The notes under the pieces were generated by a model. The model saw only the letters and a program-made list of their open reading frames with translations. It ran no database searches and had not been told where the DNA came from. This document shows positions 17,594 through 25,946 of a stretch of 64,000 bases of DNA, in pieces. Source of the DNA: Pseudoalteromonas ostreae (lineage in GTDB: Bacteria; Pseudomonadota; Gammaproteobacteria; Enterobacterales; Alteromonadaceae); NCBI RefSeq assembly GCF_018069805.1, contig NZ_JAGPYN010000012.1:1-64000 (forward strand). Direction: 5' to 3'. The position numbers and the translations under genes were made by a program. Positions within the stretch are counted from its first letter, which is position 1. Each line of letters begins with the position of its first letter.

Positions 17594-18007
17594 ATGTTAA
17601 TTATTTCAAATACCGTAACAATCGATGAATGGGAAGTCGAGCTGTCAGCTATTCGTTCACAAGGAGCGGGTGGTCAAAATGTTAATAAAGTGGCCAGTGC
17701 GATCCACCTTCGCTTTGATATTAATCGCTCAAAGTTACCAGAGTTTTATAAAGAGCGGTTGTTGGCGTTAAATGATAGTCGTATCACTAAAGAAGGTGTG
17801 ATTGTTCTCAAAGCGCAAAGTCATCGAACTCAAGAGCTAAACAGGGAAGATGCGTTAAAGCGACTAAAACAGCTTATTTTATCAGCCACTAAGGTCGAAC
17901 GTGCTCGTCGTGCTACAAAGCCTACACGTAATTCACAGCGCAGACGCATGGATAAGAAAACCAAACATGGTAATACCAAAGCGCTGCGCGGCAGTGTTAA
18001 AGTTTAA
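17594..18007 (+). CDS. arfB: Alternative ribosome-rescue factor ArfB
   Basis: A 137-residue class-I release-factor-like protein with the catalytic GGQ at residues 26-28 in RSQGAGGQNVNKV, and a basic C-terminal tail (RRRMDKKTKHGNTKALRG) that inserts in the empty mRNA channel. It hydrolyses peptidyl-tRNA on stalled ribosomes without a stop codon. Length equals E. coli YaeJ. Its stop lies one base from the convergent hemH stop. The window also holds arfA about 7.7 kb away, so two back-up rescue systems are encoded nearby. Confidence 0.95.
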   Translation: MLIISNTVTIDEWEVELSAIRSQGAGGQNVNKVASAIHLRFDINRSKLPEFYKERLLALNDSRITKEGVIVLKAQSHRTQELNREDALKRLKQLILSATKVERARRATKPTRNSQRRRMDKKTKHGNTKALRGSVKV

Positions 18008-18008
18008 T

Positions 18009-19028
18009 TTATAAGTTTGGTTTAAGCACCTCAAATAACGCGTTAATATGATCGTCTCTATCATTTAGCGCAGCTATATAACGGTATTTTTCACCGCCAG
18101 CTTGTTCAAAAATCTCTCGGTTTTCACCTTCTAATTCTTCAAGTGTTTCAAGGCAATCAGCGCTAAATGCAGGGCTGATAATAGCCACGTCTTTAATCCC
18201 TTCTGCGGGAAAACTTTCTAATGTGGCGTCTGTGTATGGTTTTAACCACTCAGCTTTACCAAAACGGCTCTGAAAGGTGCTGATAACTAACTCTTTATCG
18301 AGCCCCAGCTTTTCGACCACTAAGCGAGTTGTTTGCAGGCATAAGCAATAATACGGGTCGCCGCGTTCTAAAAACAGTTTCGGCATACCATGATATGAAA
18401 ACACTAATTTTTGTGGTATGCCATTAGTTTGTAAGTCTTCACTAATACTATTAGCTAGGGATTCTATGTATGTGGTGTTTTTATGATAACCATTAATAAA
18501 ATGCAGCTCTGGCACCCAGCGCCATTTGCGCAATACTTTAGCCACGGCATCAAATGTTGAGCCTGTGGTTGGGCTTGAATATTGTGGGTAAAGTGGCAAC
18601 ACAACAATGCGGGTTAAGCCTTTATCTCTAAGCTCTTCAAGGCCGGCTTCGATTGATGGATTACCGTAGCGCATCGCCATAACCACTTCGGTATTGGTAT
18701 AGCCATGCTGTTTTAATAAGGCATTTAATTTAAGGCTTTGCTGGCGTGTAATATGGGTCAGTGGCGAGCCATTTTCAGTCCAGATACTTTCGTACAATTT
18801 TGCTGAGCGCTTCGGACGAATACGTAAAATAATGCCATGGAGGATAATCATCCATAGTAAGCGAGGGATCTCGACAATACGTGGATCAGATAAAAATTCT
18901 TTTAGGTAAATTCGAAGTGCTTTAGCGGTTGGCGCATCTGGGCTGCCTAAGTTGGTGAGTAAAATCCCTGTTTTTTGATTAAAACGCTGATCATGAGGGT
19001 TATCGGTAACGGCTGAAAATCGCGACAC
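18009..19028 (-). CDS. hemH: Ferrochelatase
   Basis: A 339-residue protein with all ferrochelatase landmarks: GILLTNLGSPDAPTAKALRIYLKEFLSDPR at the start, VLPLYPQYSSPTTGS, the active-site histidine in VFSYHGMPKLFLERGDPY, CLQTTRLV, and ECLETLEELEGENREIFE-like end region (CLETLEELEGENREIF). It inserts Fe2+ into protoporphyrin IX at the inner membrane, the last step of protohaem synthesis. Length is typical for proteobacteria. A perfect 26-bp palindrome sits 37 bp upstream of the start. Confidence 0.96.
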   Translation of the reverse strand: MSRFSAVTDNPHDQRFNQKTGILLTNLGSPDAPTAKALRIYLKEFLSDPRIVEIPRLLWMIILHGIILRIRPKRSAKLYESIWTENGSPLTHITRQQSLKLNALLKQHGYTNTEVVMAMRYGNPSIEAGLEELRDKGLTRIVVLPLYPQYSSPTTGSTFDAVAKVLRKWRWVPELHFINGYHKNTTYIESLANSISEDLQTNGIPQKLVFSYHGMPKLFLERGDPYYCLCLQTTRLVVEKLGLDKELVISTFQSRFGKAEWLKPYTDATLESFPAEGIKDVAIISPAFSADCLETLEELEGENREIFEQAGGEKYRYIAALNDRDDHINALFEVLKPNL

Positions 19029-19064
19029 GCAATGCTCCTAAAGCAAAATAGACGGTTATGGAAT

Positions 19065-19090
19065 ATAGGCTATTAATATTAATAGCCTAT
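19065..19090. promoter_or_regulatory. Perfect 26-bp palindrome upstream of hemH
   Basis: ataggctattaat (19065-19077) is mirrored exactly by attaatagcctat (19078-19090). It lies between the end of the REC-HD gene and hemH, both on the minus strand. It has no T run, so a regulator site or cruciform is more likely than a terminator. No regulator can be named. Confidence 0.5.
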
Positions 19091-19124
19091 TGTAACGAAT
19101 GAAAGGGTAAATAGGATCACTGAT

Positions 19125-20438
19125 TTACAATGATTTGATCATGATCCTAAATGGAGTCGGTTTTTTAGCTTCTAGTTGCTGTAACTTTTCAATGGATTTA
19201 GCACTAAATATATGCCCCTTTGGTAGCAACATTATACCCGTGTGACTATGCAGTGCATGGCTAAGTACCATATTGATGGCTAGCTCTTTGGCCGTTATTA
19301 TTTTCATCGAGCCTACTTTTGCTTGCTGCTTAATGCATTTAACTCGGCAAGCCTCCAAAGCTTGCACTAATTTAGGATGGTAAAAGTTACCGCTGTACAT
19401 TTTTACTGTTTCGAATGCATGTTGGTGCTTTTCTTCATCTTTTAAATTACTTTGTTCAAATGCATCCCAATAGTCACGTGCCAGCGCGAGTATCATTGCA
19501 CTAAGAGGAATATCATTACCTTTTAATCCTTTAGGAAGGCCATTCCCGTTATAGCGTTCGTACTGGTGATAAATGGCATCAGACACTTCATGCAGATGAG
19601 TCGCAGGCATTAACATCAATTGTGCGGTACTTGGATGCGTATAATAACTTTTGCGTTGCTGTTCATTAAGCGCATGCACGGGTTTTTCATAAAGTGCGGG
19701 ATCCATTGCTAACAGCCCTATTTGAGCTAAGTAACCAGCCATTGCCGCCATTTCGATATTTTTTGGTGGTAGCTGCAACTGTTTTGCTATTTGCGTACAG
19801 GTATTGGCAATGTTCTGCGCTTTGGTGCCATCTAAATATGGATTGGCATTAATGAAGTTATAGAGCAATTCAACGGTTGAACTATGTTCGTGTTTTTCAT
19901 GGGCGTTGGCAATTTCGAGTTTTTTAAGTACTTGTTTTATTTGTTTGGTTCTTTTTTCAACGCGCTGTTCAAGGGAGCTATTAAGTTCTTTGAGGACTTC
20001 ATTATGGCGATTAATTTGTTGTTGGAGTTTCAGGTTTTGTTTTTTAAGTTGATATTTTTCAATGCTATCGGTGATGCAACGTAGTAATAAGTCATTTTGC
20101 CATGGCTTTTGGATATAGCTATGGATCTTGCCTTGATTCACCGCAGCTAAGGTGATTTCTATATCGGCATAACCGGTAAGTAAAATACGTTGAGTATCAG
20201 GTGCTAATTTTTGCGCTTGTTGAAAAAACTCAGCGCCATTCATTTTTGGCATCCGCATATCGCTAATAATTACATCAAATTCATACTGTTTGATTAATTT
20301 TAGTGCATCTATGGGCGAGTCACTGGTAAGTACCGTAAGTTGCTGCGTTTTGAATAGCCTTGATAAAGAACGTAGCACAATCTCATCATCGTCAACGCAT
20401 AAGACTTGCATGGTTGGTAGGTCTGCTGATTGACTCAC
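19125..20438 (-). CDS. Response regulator with degenerate HD-GYP domain
   Basis: A 437-residue protein: receiver domain (residues about 11-125, phosphoacceptor D60 in VIISDMRMPKMNG), a coiled coil (130-185), then an HD-GYP-like domain (about 195-350). The HD-GYP signature residues are altered: the HD pair aligns with AQ in YLAQIG, and the GYP motif reads GLP in GNGLPKGLKG, though HQYER is kept. It is therefore probably not an active cyclic-di-GMP phosphodiesterase and may act by binding. It is divergent from a soluble histidine kinase that is likely its partner. A final region (IMLLPKGHIFSAKSIEKLQQ) is typical of this REC-HD subgroup. Confidence 0.82.
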   Translation of the reverse strand: MSQSADLPTMQVLCVDDDEIVLRSLSRLFKTQQLTVLTSDSPIDALKLIKQYEFDVIISDMRMPKMNGAEFFQQAQKLAPDTQRILLTGYADIEITLAAVNQGKIHSYIQKPWQNDLLLRCITDSIEKYQLKKQNLKLQQQINRHNEVLKELNSSLEQRVEKRTKQIKQVLKKLEIANAHEKHEHSSTVELLYNFINANPYLDGTKAQNIANTCTQIAKQLQLPPKNIEMAAMAGYLAQIGLLAMDPALYEKPVHALNEQQRKSYYTHPSTAQLMLMPATHLHEVSDAIYHQYERYNGNGLPKGLKGNDIPLSAMILALARDYWDAFEQSNLKDEEKHQHAFETVKMYSGNFYHPKLVQALEACRVKCIKQQAKVGSMKIITAKELAINMVLSHALHSHTGIMLLPKGHIFSAKSIEKLQQLEAKKPTPFRIMIKSL

Positions 20439-20467
20439 GATTGTACCTATGGATAAACAATATTATT

Positions 20468-20542
20468 AACCATAGCTTGTCTGCTATGGTTTTTCTAATT
20501 AAACCGTGTCATTAGCATTAGGTGTGCTAATTTTAATGACAC
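20468..20542. promoter_or_regulatory. Two hairpins in the kinase/regulator divergent region
   Basis: Hairpin 1: aaccatagc (20468-20476) with gctatggtt (20483-20491), followed by a T run pointing toward the kinase. Hairpin 2: outer gtgtcatta (20506-20514) with taatgacac (20534-20542), nested around ttagca/tgctaa. The second ends 32 bp before the kinase ATG. They may be an attenuator or operators of the divergent promoters. Confidence 0.5.
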
Positions 20543-20573
20543 GATAATCGTTTTTAATTGCTGGTTAATTAAG

Positions 20574-21533
20574 ATGGATACGATAGATGAAGACTACAAG
20601 CAAGCTTATTTTCGTGAACGTGCCGCACGTATAAAGGCGGAGCAGCTGATTGAAGATAAAAGTCGTGTATTATATGCACTAAATGAAGAGTTAATAAAAA
20701 AAGTAGCTGATCTTGAGTATCAACAACAGTTATTTATTCAAGCAGAAAAAATGGCCACTTTAGGTACTTTATGTGCCGGGGTTGCCCATGAAATTAATAA
20801 TCCCTTAGCTTATGCAATGAGCAATGTAGAAAGTTTGCAACAGGGCATGGATGGCTTTCGTGAGTTACTTGATTTAAATCAGCAATATTTAGCCAAGAGG
20901 ATTAGTGAAACAAATTTTCAACAACAGTTAGCATCACTTAGTGAGCAGCAATCATTTGCTGAACTGCAGCAAGATATTCATCAACTAGTGGCAGATAGTG
21001 CTGAAGGTTTACGGCGTATTAATCAAATCGTGGGCAATTTGCTTAATTTTGCGCGACCAACAACTAACAAGAAACAATTGGTTGATATGACAGATGCCGT
21101 AAAAAATGCACTTAAATTGCTTAAAAATCAATTAAAAGGTTGTCAGCTAACCACCGCTATTGCGGCATTGCCGCTAAGTTATTGTGATTTGGCAACTATC
21201 AATCAAATAATGGTTAACATACTTATTAATGCAAAACATAGCTGTGAAGCGTTAATTGATAGACAAGCACATATTCATGTGCAAGTTGATAGTGACGAGC
21301 AACAAATAATTATTAGTGTTAATGACAATGGTTGTGGCATGAGTGAGCAAGTGCTTGCAAAAGTTTTTGATCCATTTTTTACTACTAAACCAGTTGGCAG
21401 AGGGACCGGTATGGGCATGCCATTAGTGTACACTATGGTTAATGATCATCAGGGTAAAATTGAAATTGAGAGCACTGTAAATGTAGGTACATGTGTGCGA
21501 TGTATATTTCCAGTATTGAGTGAACGACCTTAA
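20574..21533 (+). CDS. Soluble sensor histidine kinase
   Basis: A 319-residue kinase with no membrane segment. A coiled coil (residues 1-55) leads to the H box GVAHEINNPLAYAMSNVE with phospho-acceptor H72, then the N box (QIMVNILINAKHS), G1 (VNDNGCGMSE), F box (FDPFFTTKPVGRGTGMGM) and G2. The H-box type is that of HisKA kinases of the NtrB/AtoS kind. With no sensor domain it likely takes input from another protein. It is divergent from the REC-HD regulator, its probable target. Confidence 0.9.
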   Translation: MDTIDEDYKQAYFRERAARIKAEQLIEDKSRVLYALNEELIKKVADLEYQQQLFIQAEKMATLGTLCAGVAHEINNPLAYAMSNVESLQQGMDGFRELLDLNQQYLAKRISETNFQQQLASLSEQQSFAELQQDIHQLVADSAEGLRRINQIVGNLLNFARPTTNKKQLVDMTDAVKNALKLLKNQLKGCQLTTAIAALPLSYCDLATINQIMVNILINAKHSCEALIDRQAHIHVQVDSDEQQIIISVNDNGCGMSEQVLAKVFDPFFTTKPVGRGTGMGMPLVYTMVNDHQGKIEIESTVNVGTCVRCIFPVLSERP

Positions 21534-21643
21534 CTCTAGCAAAAACCATTTAACCGTAGTTAGGTTAAGTAATAATTTGCTTTTAAATTAGCCAATTGTT
21601 GGTTAGTGTAGGAATGAATTTTATAACAACTTGAGGGTGAATA

Positions 21644-22294
21644 ATGCTTAATGAAAAAAGTACATTGGTTCTTAGGGATTATCTAAGTCAGCACCCTGAA
21701 CTAAAAGTGGTGAGCACTGACAGTGTGATTGGTTTTATCAGTGGTTTATTGGCGTGCTCGGAGTTTTATGGTGAGTCAGAAATTGCCAATTATATTGCTG
21801 ATAAAAATGACCCTATTTATACCCGATTAATGACAAGCTCAGCGGAGCATGATGCAATGATCACTCTGCTGGATAATGTGACCGAAGCTCAGGTCGCGCA
21901 GCAGCATATACTGGTAAGTATTTACCCTCATGGTAAAGATGCTAAAGCGCCGAGTGAGCAACTACAGCAATGGTGTGTAGGTTATTTAGCTGCTTATATG
22001 GTGAATCAAGAAGTCTGGCAGCATGACTTTAACTTTTTACTCAGTGCCGATAAACAGGTAGTTGAAAATCAGGCGGATGGACAGTTATTTATTGATAACT
22101 TTGAAGCGACGCTTAATTTACTCGCCACTTTTGCGATGTGGCCAGACTCGCTTAAAGAGCATCCAGAACCGGCGATACTTAGTGAAGGCTTTACGCTACT
22201 TTATAGCGGGTTAGATGAAAGTCTTACTGGCATTGCATCCATGGCATTGATGCTAGAAGACGAGAAACTGGCTTTGTGGGAAGAAGAAGGCTAG
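21644..22294 (+). CDS. UPF0149 (YecA/YgfB-like) family protein
   Basis: A 216-residue acidic, all-helical protein. The segments SVIGFISGLLACSEFY and QQWCVGYLAAYMVNQEVW resemble the repeated W/GF..G helices of YecA/YgfB (UPF0149), but the match is loose. No SEC-C zinc motif follows. It has its own terminator. Role unknown; YgfB-type proteins have been linked to regulation and protein quality, which cannot be inferred here. Confidence 0.5.
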   Translation: MLNEKSTLVLRDYLSQHPELKVVSTDSVIGFISGLLACSEFYGESEIANYIADKNDPIYTRLMTSSAEHDAMITLLDNVTEAQVAQQHILVSIYPHGKDAKAPSEQLQQWCVGYLAAYMVNQEVWQHDFNFLLSADKQVVENQADGQLFIDNFEATLNLLATFAMWPDSLKEHPEPAILSEGFTLLYSGLDESLTGIASMALMLEDEKLALWEEEG

Positions 22295-22314
22295 TAAACT
22301 GAGTTTTAACAACC

Positions 22315-22344
22315 AGCATGATTTGAATAATCATGCTTTTTTTT
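22315..22344 (+). terminator. Rho-independent terminator after the UPF0149-like gene
   Basis: agcatgatt (22315-22323) pairs with aatcatgct (22329-22337) around tgaat, followed by eight T residues. Confidence 0.88.
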
Positions 22345-22467
22345 GTTCGAAATTCAATCAAAAACATAAAATAATAGAAAATTAAGCTAATTTTTGCATA
22401 TATCGACCATTTTCGCAGTTAAATATGTTTCTTTTTAGGTGTGTATGTTGCTAGGATGTTTGCCAAG

Positions 22468-22488
22468 GCGTGATTTTGTAAATCATGC
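22468..22488. promoter_or_regulatory. Inverted repeat upstream of the TonB receptor gene
   Basis: gcgtgattt (22468-22476) and aaatcatgc (22480-22488) form a near-perfect inverted repeat with a 3-nt centre, about 93 bp before the receptor start. It is a plausible operator. The regulator is unknown. Confidence 0.4.
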
Positions 22489-22580
22489 TTGATCATACTA
22501 ATTATAACTTTTATTAATCTACCTGTTTACTACTGCAATTGAGTAAATAGGTGAAGAGTCAACAGGGTCGAATAACACAC

Positions 22581-25106
22581 ATGACAACACTTCGTTTAAA
22601 TACATTGGCTATTGCCGTAGGACTTGCATTTAGCGCCTCTTCAGTTATTGCTGAAGAAGCAACAGTTCAAGCAGATAAAAACATAGAACAAATTTCCGTT
22701 TTAGGTTCGCGGGTCTCTAACCGCACAGCAACGGAATCTTCGTCACCCATTGATTTGATTGACGCTGATGATTTAAATAAAGGCGGTTTTACTGAGCTGG
22801 GTCAAAGCTTACAAGCTACAGCACCATCGTTTAACTTTTCGCGTACTCAAGTATCAGACGGCTCTGATTTATTCCGTCCTGCAACATTACGTGGCTTACA
22901 GCCAGATCAAACACTGGTTTTAGTCAATGGTAAACGCCGCCATAACCAATCTATTTTTGGTCTAGTGGGTACTATTGGTGCAGGTGCTGCGGGTACTGAT
23001 ATGAATGCGATCCCGCTATCAGCCCTTAAAGGGGTTGAAGTATTGCGCGATGGTGCAGCGGCGCAGTACGGTTCAGATGCGATTGCTGGGGTCATTAACT
23101 TATCATTGAATAACTCAACGGGTATAACAACGGGTTATGTGCAATACGGCGAAACGGCAGAAGGTGATGGAGAAACAATTTCTGCAGGTTTAAATCGCGG
23201 TTTTGATTTGGGCACTGAAGGCGGTTTTATTAATTTATCACTTGAGTATCGTGATGCTGAAGGTACTAACCGCGCAGAGCGTGATACCGGTGGTTCGCTT
23301 GATGTAGAGCCTGGTACGTTATCTGAGAATGTTCGTTGGAGCCAAGGTAATGCTGAAAGTGAGTTTACTTCCGTATTTTACAATATGGCATTGCCTATGG
23401 GTGAGGGCGAGCTTTACTCATTTGGTGGTTACTCTGAGCGCACAGCACTGGGTAACGGCTTTTATCGTAACTTTAATGAAGCAGCTAAAAATGTTACTCA
23501 AGTATACAGTGATGGTTTTTTACCGCGCATTTATAACGAAGCACAGGATATTTCAATTGCGCTAGGTTTTAAAGGTGATATTAATCCAGATTGGAACTAC
23601 GATGTATCGGCAGTGTATGGTGAAAACCAATATGACTTTACATCACGCAATACATTAAACGCTTCCTATGCGGCGGAGTATTTATTTAATAACCCAACGG
23701 CAAGTGATGCTGATATAGCAGCAAATACAGGCCCTAGTGGTGGTTATTCGGGTGGTTTTAGGTTCGATCAAACAACAGTTAACCTAGACGTAAATGGTAT
23801 TGTTGACATTGGTCGCAATGAACCTATTTATCTGTCATTTGGTGGCGAATATCGAAAAGAAAATTACGAAATAGTACCAGGTATTGCAGCATCATACGCC
23901 TGTGGTTTAGCTAATAATAATACTTTGTACCCTTCAGTAAACAATCCTAATTTTGTTGCTGAGTGCGGTTTTCAAGCTTATAACGGTTTAAGGCCAGAAG
24001 CATCAAACAAGCAAGGTCGTGACAGTTATGCATTTTATGTGGATGCAGAAACCATGCTCACTGATGACTGGAATATCAGTGGTGCACTTCGCTATGAAGA
24101 CTTCTCTGACGCTGGAGATGATTTAATTGGTAAGTTAGCTACGCGTTATGAATTTAACGATGACTTCGCAGTTCGTGGCGCGTTATCAACTGGTTTTAGA
24201 GCGCCATCACTTCAGCAAAGCGCATACACTGCGTTTACCACAAATTTGAATGATGTTGGTGAACTTGAGCAATCATTTATTGCTAAAGCAGGTTCAGATC
24301 TTCCTGTTGCTTTAGGTGTTGAAAGTTTAGAATTAGAAAGCTCCAGAAATACTAGTTTTGGTTTTGTTTATGATGTAAGCAGTGAGTTGTCATTAACAGT
24401 AGACTTTTATCATATAACAATAAAAGATCGAATCACTTTGGGTAACTTTATTAAAGCTGAAGATCTTGCATTTAACCCTACTGCTGTTGCTGCTCTTCAG
24501 GCAACAGGATCTGACCAAGCTGCTTATTTTTCAAACTCAGTCGATACAACAACAGAAGGTGTCGATATTATTGCGTCATACCGCACCGATTTATACGACG
24601 GTAATTTCTCTGCAACGTTTGCCGGTAATTTAAACGAAACCAAAATTGACCGTATCAATGCAGCACCTGGTATTCCTGAAAATCTAGCACTTGATGATAT
24701 TCAAAGTAGCTTTTTAACTGATGGGCAGCCGGGTGAACGTGCAACGTTAACCTTTGATTATGAGCGTGATGCATACAGCTCAATGATCCGCTTTAATTAC
24801 TTTGGGGAAACTGATGTGAAGTACTTTGGCAATGACCATATTGAATTTGCAACAGATGGTTCATTTAAAGCAACCAGTACGGTAGAACCAGCCGTATTAG
24901 TGGATTTAAATGTAAGTTACCAAATTAACGATATCTTTACGTTATCTGTAGGTGCTGACAACGTATTTGACGAAACACCAGATGAGTTAGGTGATGACGA
25001 AGTATTAAACGCTATTTCAAATGGGGCATTTAAATACCCGTTACGTGCCGTACCATACGGTTTTGATGGCCGTAGTTACTATGCAAAAGTAAGCTTTAGT
25101 TTTTAA
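22581..25106 (+). CDS. TonB-dependent outer-membrane receptor
   Basis: An 841-residue receptor from ATG 22581; the frame is open ten codons further up but that would precede the signal peptide (MTTLRLNTLAIAVGLAFSASSVIAEE). The plug is seen in SVLGSRVSNRTATESSSPID, LRGLQPDQTLVLVNGKRRH and GAAAQYGSDAIAGVINLSL. The barrel ends in the aromatic YYAKVSFSF. It imports a substrate across the outer membrane with TonB-ExbB-ExbD energy. The substrate is unknown; no Fur box is obvious and no transporter is adjacent. An extended tail-in-plug with the GSR motif is common to carbohydrate- and iron-complex receptors. Confidence 0.92.
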   Translation: MTTLRLNTLAIAVGLAFSASSVIAEEATVQADKNIEQISVLGSRVSNRTATESSSPIDLIDADDLNKGGFTELGQSLQATAPSFNFSRTQVSDGSDLFRPATLRGLQPDQTLVLVNGKRRHNQSIFGLVGTIGAGAAGTDMNAIPLSALKGVEVLRDGAAAQYGSDAIAGVINLSLNNSTGITTGYVQYGETAEGDGETISAGLNRGFDLGTEGGFINLSLEYRDAEGTNRAERDTGGSLDVEPGTLSENVRWSQGNAESEFTSVFYNMALPMGEGELYSFGGYSERTALGNGFYRNFNEAAKNVTQVYSDGFLPRIYNEAQDISIALGFKGDINPDWNYDVSAVYGENQYDFTSRNTLNASYAAEYLFNNPTASDADIAANTGPSGGYSGGFRFDQTTVNLDVNGIVDIGRNEPIYLSFGGEYRKENYEIVPGIAASYACGLANNNTLYPSVNNPNFVAECGFQAYNGLRPEASNKQGRDSYAFYVDAETMLTDDWNISGALRYEDFSDAGDDLIGKLATRYEFNDDFAVRGALSTGFRAPSLQQSAYTAFTTNLNDVGELEQSFIAKAGSDLPVALGVESLELESSRNTSFGFVYDVSSELSLTVDFYHITIKDRITLGNFIKAEDLAFNPTAVAALQATGSDQAAYFSNSVDTTTEGVDIIASYRTDLYDGNFSATFAGNLNETKIDRINAAPGIPENLALDDIQSSFLTDGQPGERATLTFDYERDAYSSMIRFNYFGETDVKYFGNDHIEFATDGSFKATSTVEPAVLVDLNVSYQINDIFTLSVGADNVFDETPDELGDDEVLNAISNGAFKYPLRAVPYGFDGRSYYAKVSFSF

Positions 25107-25130
25107 TTTTTTAGGCTAAGTTAAACCAGC

Positions 25131-25157
25131 AAAGGCGCTGTTATAAACGGCGCTTTT
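25131..25157 (+). terminator. Terminator after the TonB receptor gene
   Basis: aaaggcgctgtt (25131-25142) pairs with aacggcgctttt (25146-25157) with two G-T wobbles and a 3-nt loop, then further T residues. Confidence 0.8.
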
Positions 25158-25290
25158 TTTATGGCAAAAATAGATTAAAAAGAGCATTAAAAATGATTGC
25201 ATGCTTGAAAATTAAGCATACAATCGCCATCAATAACACGGTGGGATGGTATCCCTCGTTATACTTTAAACTTACTTAATAGGAAATAAT

Positions 25291-25491
25291 ATGGCTAAAA
25301 AATCGAAAGAAAAAACGGTTAGCAAATCCGCAGTAGACACTGGGCGCGGCGTGATAAAGCACAACGCATTGGCAGCGCTGGTTACCTCTAAAGTATTTAA
25401 ACCGCAAGTGGTTAAAGCTAAAAAAGGCAAAGGCGCTTATCAGCGCAACAACAAACATGTAGGACGAGAGTCCTATTTAATCGCAGCCTAA
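25291..25491 (+). CDS. arfA: Alternative ribosome-rescue factor ArfA
   Basis: A 66-residue protein with the ArfA core: GRGVIKHNALAALVTSKVFKPQVVKAKKGKGAYQRNNKH, compare the GQIKDNAIEALL...KKGKGSY.RKGKH pattern of E. coli ArfA. It recruits RF2 to ribosomes stalled on nonstop mRNA. The C-terminal quarter is coded by a strong hairpin (25460-25475), so the transcript probably ends within the frame, as in E. coli, where ArfA is made from a truncated mRNA only when trans-translation fails. The region after residue 56 is therefore likely dispensable. It sits alone between two terminators. Confidence 0.88.
   Translation: MAKKSKEKTVSKSAVDTGRGVIKHNALAALVTSKVFKPQVVKAKKGKGAYQRNNKHVGRESYLIAA
25460..25478 (+). 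terminator. Intragenic hairpin in the arfA 3' coding region
   Basis: taggac (25460-25465) and gtccta (25470-25475) close on a GAGA (GNRA-type) tetraloop and are followed by ttt, all within the last codons of arfA (residues 57-62). It matches the position of the in-frame terminator or RNase III site known from E. coli arfA. Function here is inferred. Confidence 0.65.
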
Positions 25492-25567
25492 TGATGTAGC
25501 GATCAAATAGAGCTTTTATTCTAAATGCTGTTTTTACAAAAAACAGCAAACACGCGCATTTTTATAA

Positions 25568-25606
25568 AACCTCGCTTAGATAATTTTTTTCTAGGCGAGG
25601 TTTTTT
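25568..25606 (+). terminator. Terminator downstream of arfA
   Basis: aacctcgcttag (25568-25579) pairs with ctaggcgaggtt (25591-25602) with one G-T wobble, followed by a T run. Confidence 0.88.
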
Positions 25607-25946
25607 GGTTATATAGCTATCTATTATTGTTGTTTTATCCACTTTCACTCTCATTTACGCTTTCGTAAAGGTTGCTAGAGCCCACTAGGTACTTGTAAAT
25701 AAACCTTAACCAGAAGTTAACCTTATGTTCATTTTTTGTGTGCTAATTTACCGACTATTTAGACTAGGTGGCTTTTTTTAGTGTTAAATGACTATTAAAA
25801 ATATTTTTAATAGTCCTTTTTAACTGTTTTGCAGGCTGTTTTATATACATTGCATATCCAAATTAAGTTGACGTATGGGTAAACTGTGGTAGTTTTTAAA
25901 ATGAATTGTAAATTTGATGTTATTTTTAACCTTGGGTGGAGGAGCT
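25607..25946. promoter_or_regulatory. 340-bp leader of the chitin cluster, with palindrome
   Basis: No gene is seen. It holds a perfect 26-bp palindrome (gactattaaaaat, mirrored; 25790-25815) followed by ctttttaac, which may be a regulator site or weak terminator. The sequence is AT-rich with several -10-like boxes; I cannot place the promoter. A strong Shine-Dalgarno, ggaggag at 25938-25944, decides the chitinase start at 25947. Confidence 0.5.

Noticed and set aside
25276..25458. 60-codon frame on - strand opposite arfA
   Set aside because: ArfA is clear on the + strand; the antisense peptide has no known features.
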